Shown here: positions 61,529 to 64,000 of the stretch, one piece after another
Layout: every line of letters starts with the position of its first letter
How positions within the stretch are numbered: position 1 is the stretch's first letter
Origin: Platerodrilus igneus
Taxonomy: Eukaryota > Arthropoda > Insecta > Coleoptera > Lycidae
Direction: 5' to 3'
NCBI GenBank assembly: GCA_036346225.1
Contig: JARFIW010001109.1
Location: 2,216,501-2,280,500 of the forward strand
Length of the DNA: 64,000 nt
The notes under the pieces: generated by a model
Told to the model about the DNA's origin: nothing
The model's input: the letters and a program-made list of their open reading frames with translations, nothing else
Database searches by the model: none
Position numbers and translations under genes: made by a program

Positions 61529-62475
61529 ATGCATAATCCTATACCACTTTTATCGGCCAATATGCCTCTGAACGTTCTAGGAAAAATATATGAAAGATTA
61601 CTAGCCAACAGGATGGTGGACCATAGAAGTGTACACGGTATGAACAACTGCCAATACGGTTTTAGAGAAAGGAAGTCGACTAAAGACGCTATCAGCCACG
61701 TTTTTGAATCTTCGAAAAGGTACGACAGTAAATACGTCATAGCGGTAATGATAGACATCAAAGAGGCATTTAATAACCTTTGGCGGTCGGCTTTGTTTCA
61801 CAGACTGGAATTATTCAACAGCACCAAAAAACTGTATCAGACGTTTTGAAATTTCTGGATGGCCTGTTGGACTACCTTCAGACCATGAGCGAGGTTTTAA
61901 CTGTCGTTGCCTACGCGGAAGATATACTTGTCATGGTGGAGGGAAATAAAGAGTCGCAATCGAACAAAAAGTTACAACTTGTGTAAAGGCAATAAAATGC
62001 ACATTTCTGCATCTAAGACCACATACATGACGATGAAGGGGAATCTCTCGAGGAACCTTCAAATCATCTTACGACACGAGAGGGTAAAAAGATTTTCCCA
62101 AACTAAATACATTGGGGTTATCCTGGACGAGAAACAAAAATTTGAATTTCACTTACAAACGACGTGCGCAAAGGCAAAAAGCTTAATGCAAGGCATCGCC
62201 AGTCTAGTCCAACGCGAGTACAAAATCCCGCTCAATTGTGTCAAACTCTACATGAACAGCGTGATGGCACCCGTAATAACTCATGGGGCAAGCGGGTGGC
62301 ATCCCAACCTCTCCTCTTCCCAACGCGTGAACTCGGCACAAAGAGACTCATGCTGCGGTTTACAGAGGCCTACCACACCACCTCGCAAGAGGCACTGGCC
62401 GTAGAACTAGGAATAATGTCACTACATCTAATAGTAAAACAACGTGCAGCTATATACTTCCTACGGAAGGAGTAG
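61529..62475 (+). pseudogene. R1-clade LINE reverse transcriptase, frameshifted
   Basis: Successive frames give NVLGKIYERLLANRM, NCQYGFRERKSTKDAI, VIAVMIDIKEAFNNLWRSAL (family: 'DIKGAFDNLWW'), VVAYAEDILVMVEGN (polymerase box YAED instead of YADD), KMHISASKTTYMTMKGNLSR, TKYIGVILDEKQKFEFHL, and TKRLMLRFTEAYHTTSQEAL, AVELGIMSL. This sequence order is characteristic of the R1 clade. At least three frame changes; the polymerase box has a D-to-E change. The N-terminal endonuclease part is absent. Confidence 0.85.
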
Positions 62476-63150
62476 TACACCAAGGTGGAGGCAATTACGG
62501 AAGCGCCATTACGCACACCACGTAACATACAGAAAGCCATTATTGTCCAATGGCAACACAATACATGACAAAAACACTACCCGAAAGACATTAAAGACAA
62601 AGACCCTAACTAACTAACTAACAAACAAATAATAAGAACCACACGCCAAAACAAAACAAAACTAATACGCACAAAACACACACACAAAAATCGCTCGAGC
62701 GGCCAAATGACAACACGTAACCTAGCAAATATTACAACGGAAAAGTCTACATTAGTAGCAGAAAGACGCTCCTGGAACTACTAGAAACCCGCCCACTGAC
62801 AACTTTCTAGGTGTTGGGCCGCTGAGGCACCAGGAGCTAAATCATATAATAAAAAACAATTCAACATAATTTAAGTGAATATGTGCAATGACACTATCTG
62901 CATGTGCATAAACAACAAGTCTCACCCGGATTGATGAACTTCTGCGTAGAATAAGTTTAATATTTAATTTAGTTGTAAGCTAATGGATTACGAGTTTTTA
63001 AAACTAACACTTAAATTTAGGACCTATGCTAAATAACAAAAACAAAGAGGGCAAACGCAGATGTATTAATACCTCGAAACCTAACTAACCCACATTGCAA
63101 CTAATCTTAATGCAACCGTTTGGGAAAACACCCTGGCAATATCACTGACG
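62476..63150 (+). other. Decayed 3' part and flank of the R1-like LINE
   Basis: A short continuation (TKVEAITEAPLRTPRNIQKA) reads to about 62570. After that no coding is seen. Confidence 0.45.
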
Positions 63151-63440
63151 ACACCACCACATTTGGAACTGTACGTGGCTCCTCTGGTTTCCAGCTGCCG
63201 ATGCAGGAAGGTAGACTTCTGGTCTGGTCTGGTCTGGTACACTTCTCGGTTTCTGATTTCCAGCTGCCGACGGTCGGGAATAGGAGAGTGAACTACACAC
63301 AGACAAACACACACATTCAGTTTCGCACTCGCACAAAAACATCACCAGCACAAATACAAATAAACTAACACGCAAATACACTGGGACTGTACGTGACCCC
63401 CTAGTTTCCGGCTGCCGACGGTCGAGAACTGGAGGGGAAA
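63150..63440. repeat. Minisatellite around TTTCCAGCTGCCGACGGTCG
   Basis: Three diverged units with (A/G)GCTGCCGA: 63187-63207, about 63257-63281 and about 63400-63425, two of them preceded by a CTGTACGTGRC segment. A (TGGTC)n run at 63219-63238 lies between the first two. Confidence 0.7.
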
Positions 63441-63543
63441 GCAGTCCCATAATACCACTAGATACAGACAAACACATACACACAACTCCATACCAGCACA
63501 CATACATACACACACATAACGCAAACACACGCACACACACACA
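63295..63543. repeat. CA-rich simple sequence
   Basis: Interrupted (CA)n tracts, densest at 63470-63541. The minus-strand cysteine/valine-rich frames here are artefacts of this. Confidence 0.85.
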
Positions 63544-63799
63544 TGATTTCGAACACCTTAACAACAATAAATTTTCATTTTAACTTTCAACAACGGGTTA
63601 GTCAGGGAACGGGGCAGGTCTGTTTTAATTTTTTAGGTAACAGACTAATAAGAAGTAAAGTTTATTTAAAAAACACTTTTATCAATTTATTGCAAAAATC
63701 TTGATTTCCGTGCATAAACATTCAACCAGTTAATTGTCAAAACCATCATTATTTAGGATGTATGAAAGTTATTACAGTTTCTCTAAAGTTAATAATAAT

Positions 63800-64000
63800 G
63801 CAAAATGTAACTACAAGAGACAAAATAGAAATTGTACATCTTGTCGGAGACAATATGCGTATTGTAAGAAAAGCTGCCATAGACACCGTGGAGTTTTGAG
63901 AAATAATGACCAAGTTTTTGAATACTTTAACAATCCCCGAACTAGTCATAGAACGGCTAGTTTAGACCTTGATATCCCCAGAGAGAGCATAAGAAGTTGT
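63800..64000 (+). pseudogene. Mariner/IS630-like transposase N-terminal HTH, partial
   Basis: One frame reads TRDKIEIVHLVGDNMRIVRK, then AAIDT, like the first helix-turn-helix of DUF4817-type insect transposases. After a frame change the sequence continues as NNDQVFEYFNNPRTSHRTAS, LDLDIPRESIRSC up to the window edge, like the second helix-turn-helix ('V..NPRTSTRxxSxxLxIxRxSVxRIL'). Already frameshifted; the catalytic domain would lie beyond the window. Confidence 0.5.

Noticed and set aside
63142..63567. 141-codon minus-strand Cys/Val-rich frame
   Set aside because: Produced by CA-rich simple sequence and a minisatellite; low complexity.

Overview
The window looks like a stretch of insect (at least arthropod) nuclear genome. 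It is AT-rich, has GT-AG introns and no bacterial-style gene packing, carries scattered TTAGGTTAGG-like runs, and is full of transposable-element families typical of insects: a tRNA-derived SINE, R1-like and RTE/Jockey-like LINEs, a Penelope-like element, hAT/ZMYM, piggyBac and a Crypton-type tyrosine recombinase. The species cannot be named from sequence alone.

One host gene can be assembled. It runs on the + strand from a signal-peptide exon at 7521 to a terminal exon ending at 60725. The exons are 7521-7574, 21412-21496, 36739-37339, 42096-42273 and 60624-60725. Every intron has GT-AG ends, the phases match (0, 1, 2, 0), and the joined length is 1020 nt: 339 codons plus a stop. The product is a secreted glycine-rich protein with a decapeptide YVEKTI-x-VP repeat, probably cuticular or another extracellular structural protein. 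A second copy of the last exon lies at 47853-47953. It is one base shorter, so it is out of frame and stops early.

Almost everything else is intronic or flanking repeat sequence. Region by region: 1-860 holds the 3' end of a Penelope-like element. 861-2860 and 24460-25430 hold an interspersed repeat that ends in (TA)n. 3055-3480 and 6875-7270 are a direct duplication, the second copy just upstream of exon 1. 8275-13345 is a broken hAT/ZMYM element carrying a SINE, a fold-back MITE and another repeat. 13430-20260 holds LINE fragments, a gag-like relic and a 500-bp direct repeat pair. 26257-28442 is a broken piggyBac with a SINE inside, followed by a cluster of LINE tails to 30780. 38036-38918 is an unclassified repeat also present at 14045-14800. 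49968-50512 holds two MITEs.

The most unusual region is 51101-55437. A Crypton-type recombinase gene is split by a 3.66-kb unit (51426-55086) with roughly 255-bp terminal inverted repeats. This unit carries tightly packed minus-strand genes that I do not recognise, a 51-bp near-perfect hairpin next to the right inverted repeat, and an 18-bp tandem repeat. From 55.8 kb to the end there are two more SINEs, two LINE relics (one R1-like, next to the terminal exon) and the start of a mariner-like transposase.

Five SINE copies with readable target-site duplications, two of them inside transposase genes and one in a probable LINE relic, give a relative order of insertions. No functional transposase is intact in the window.
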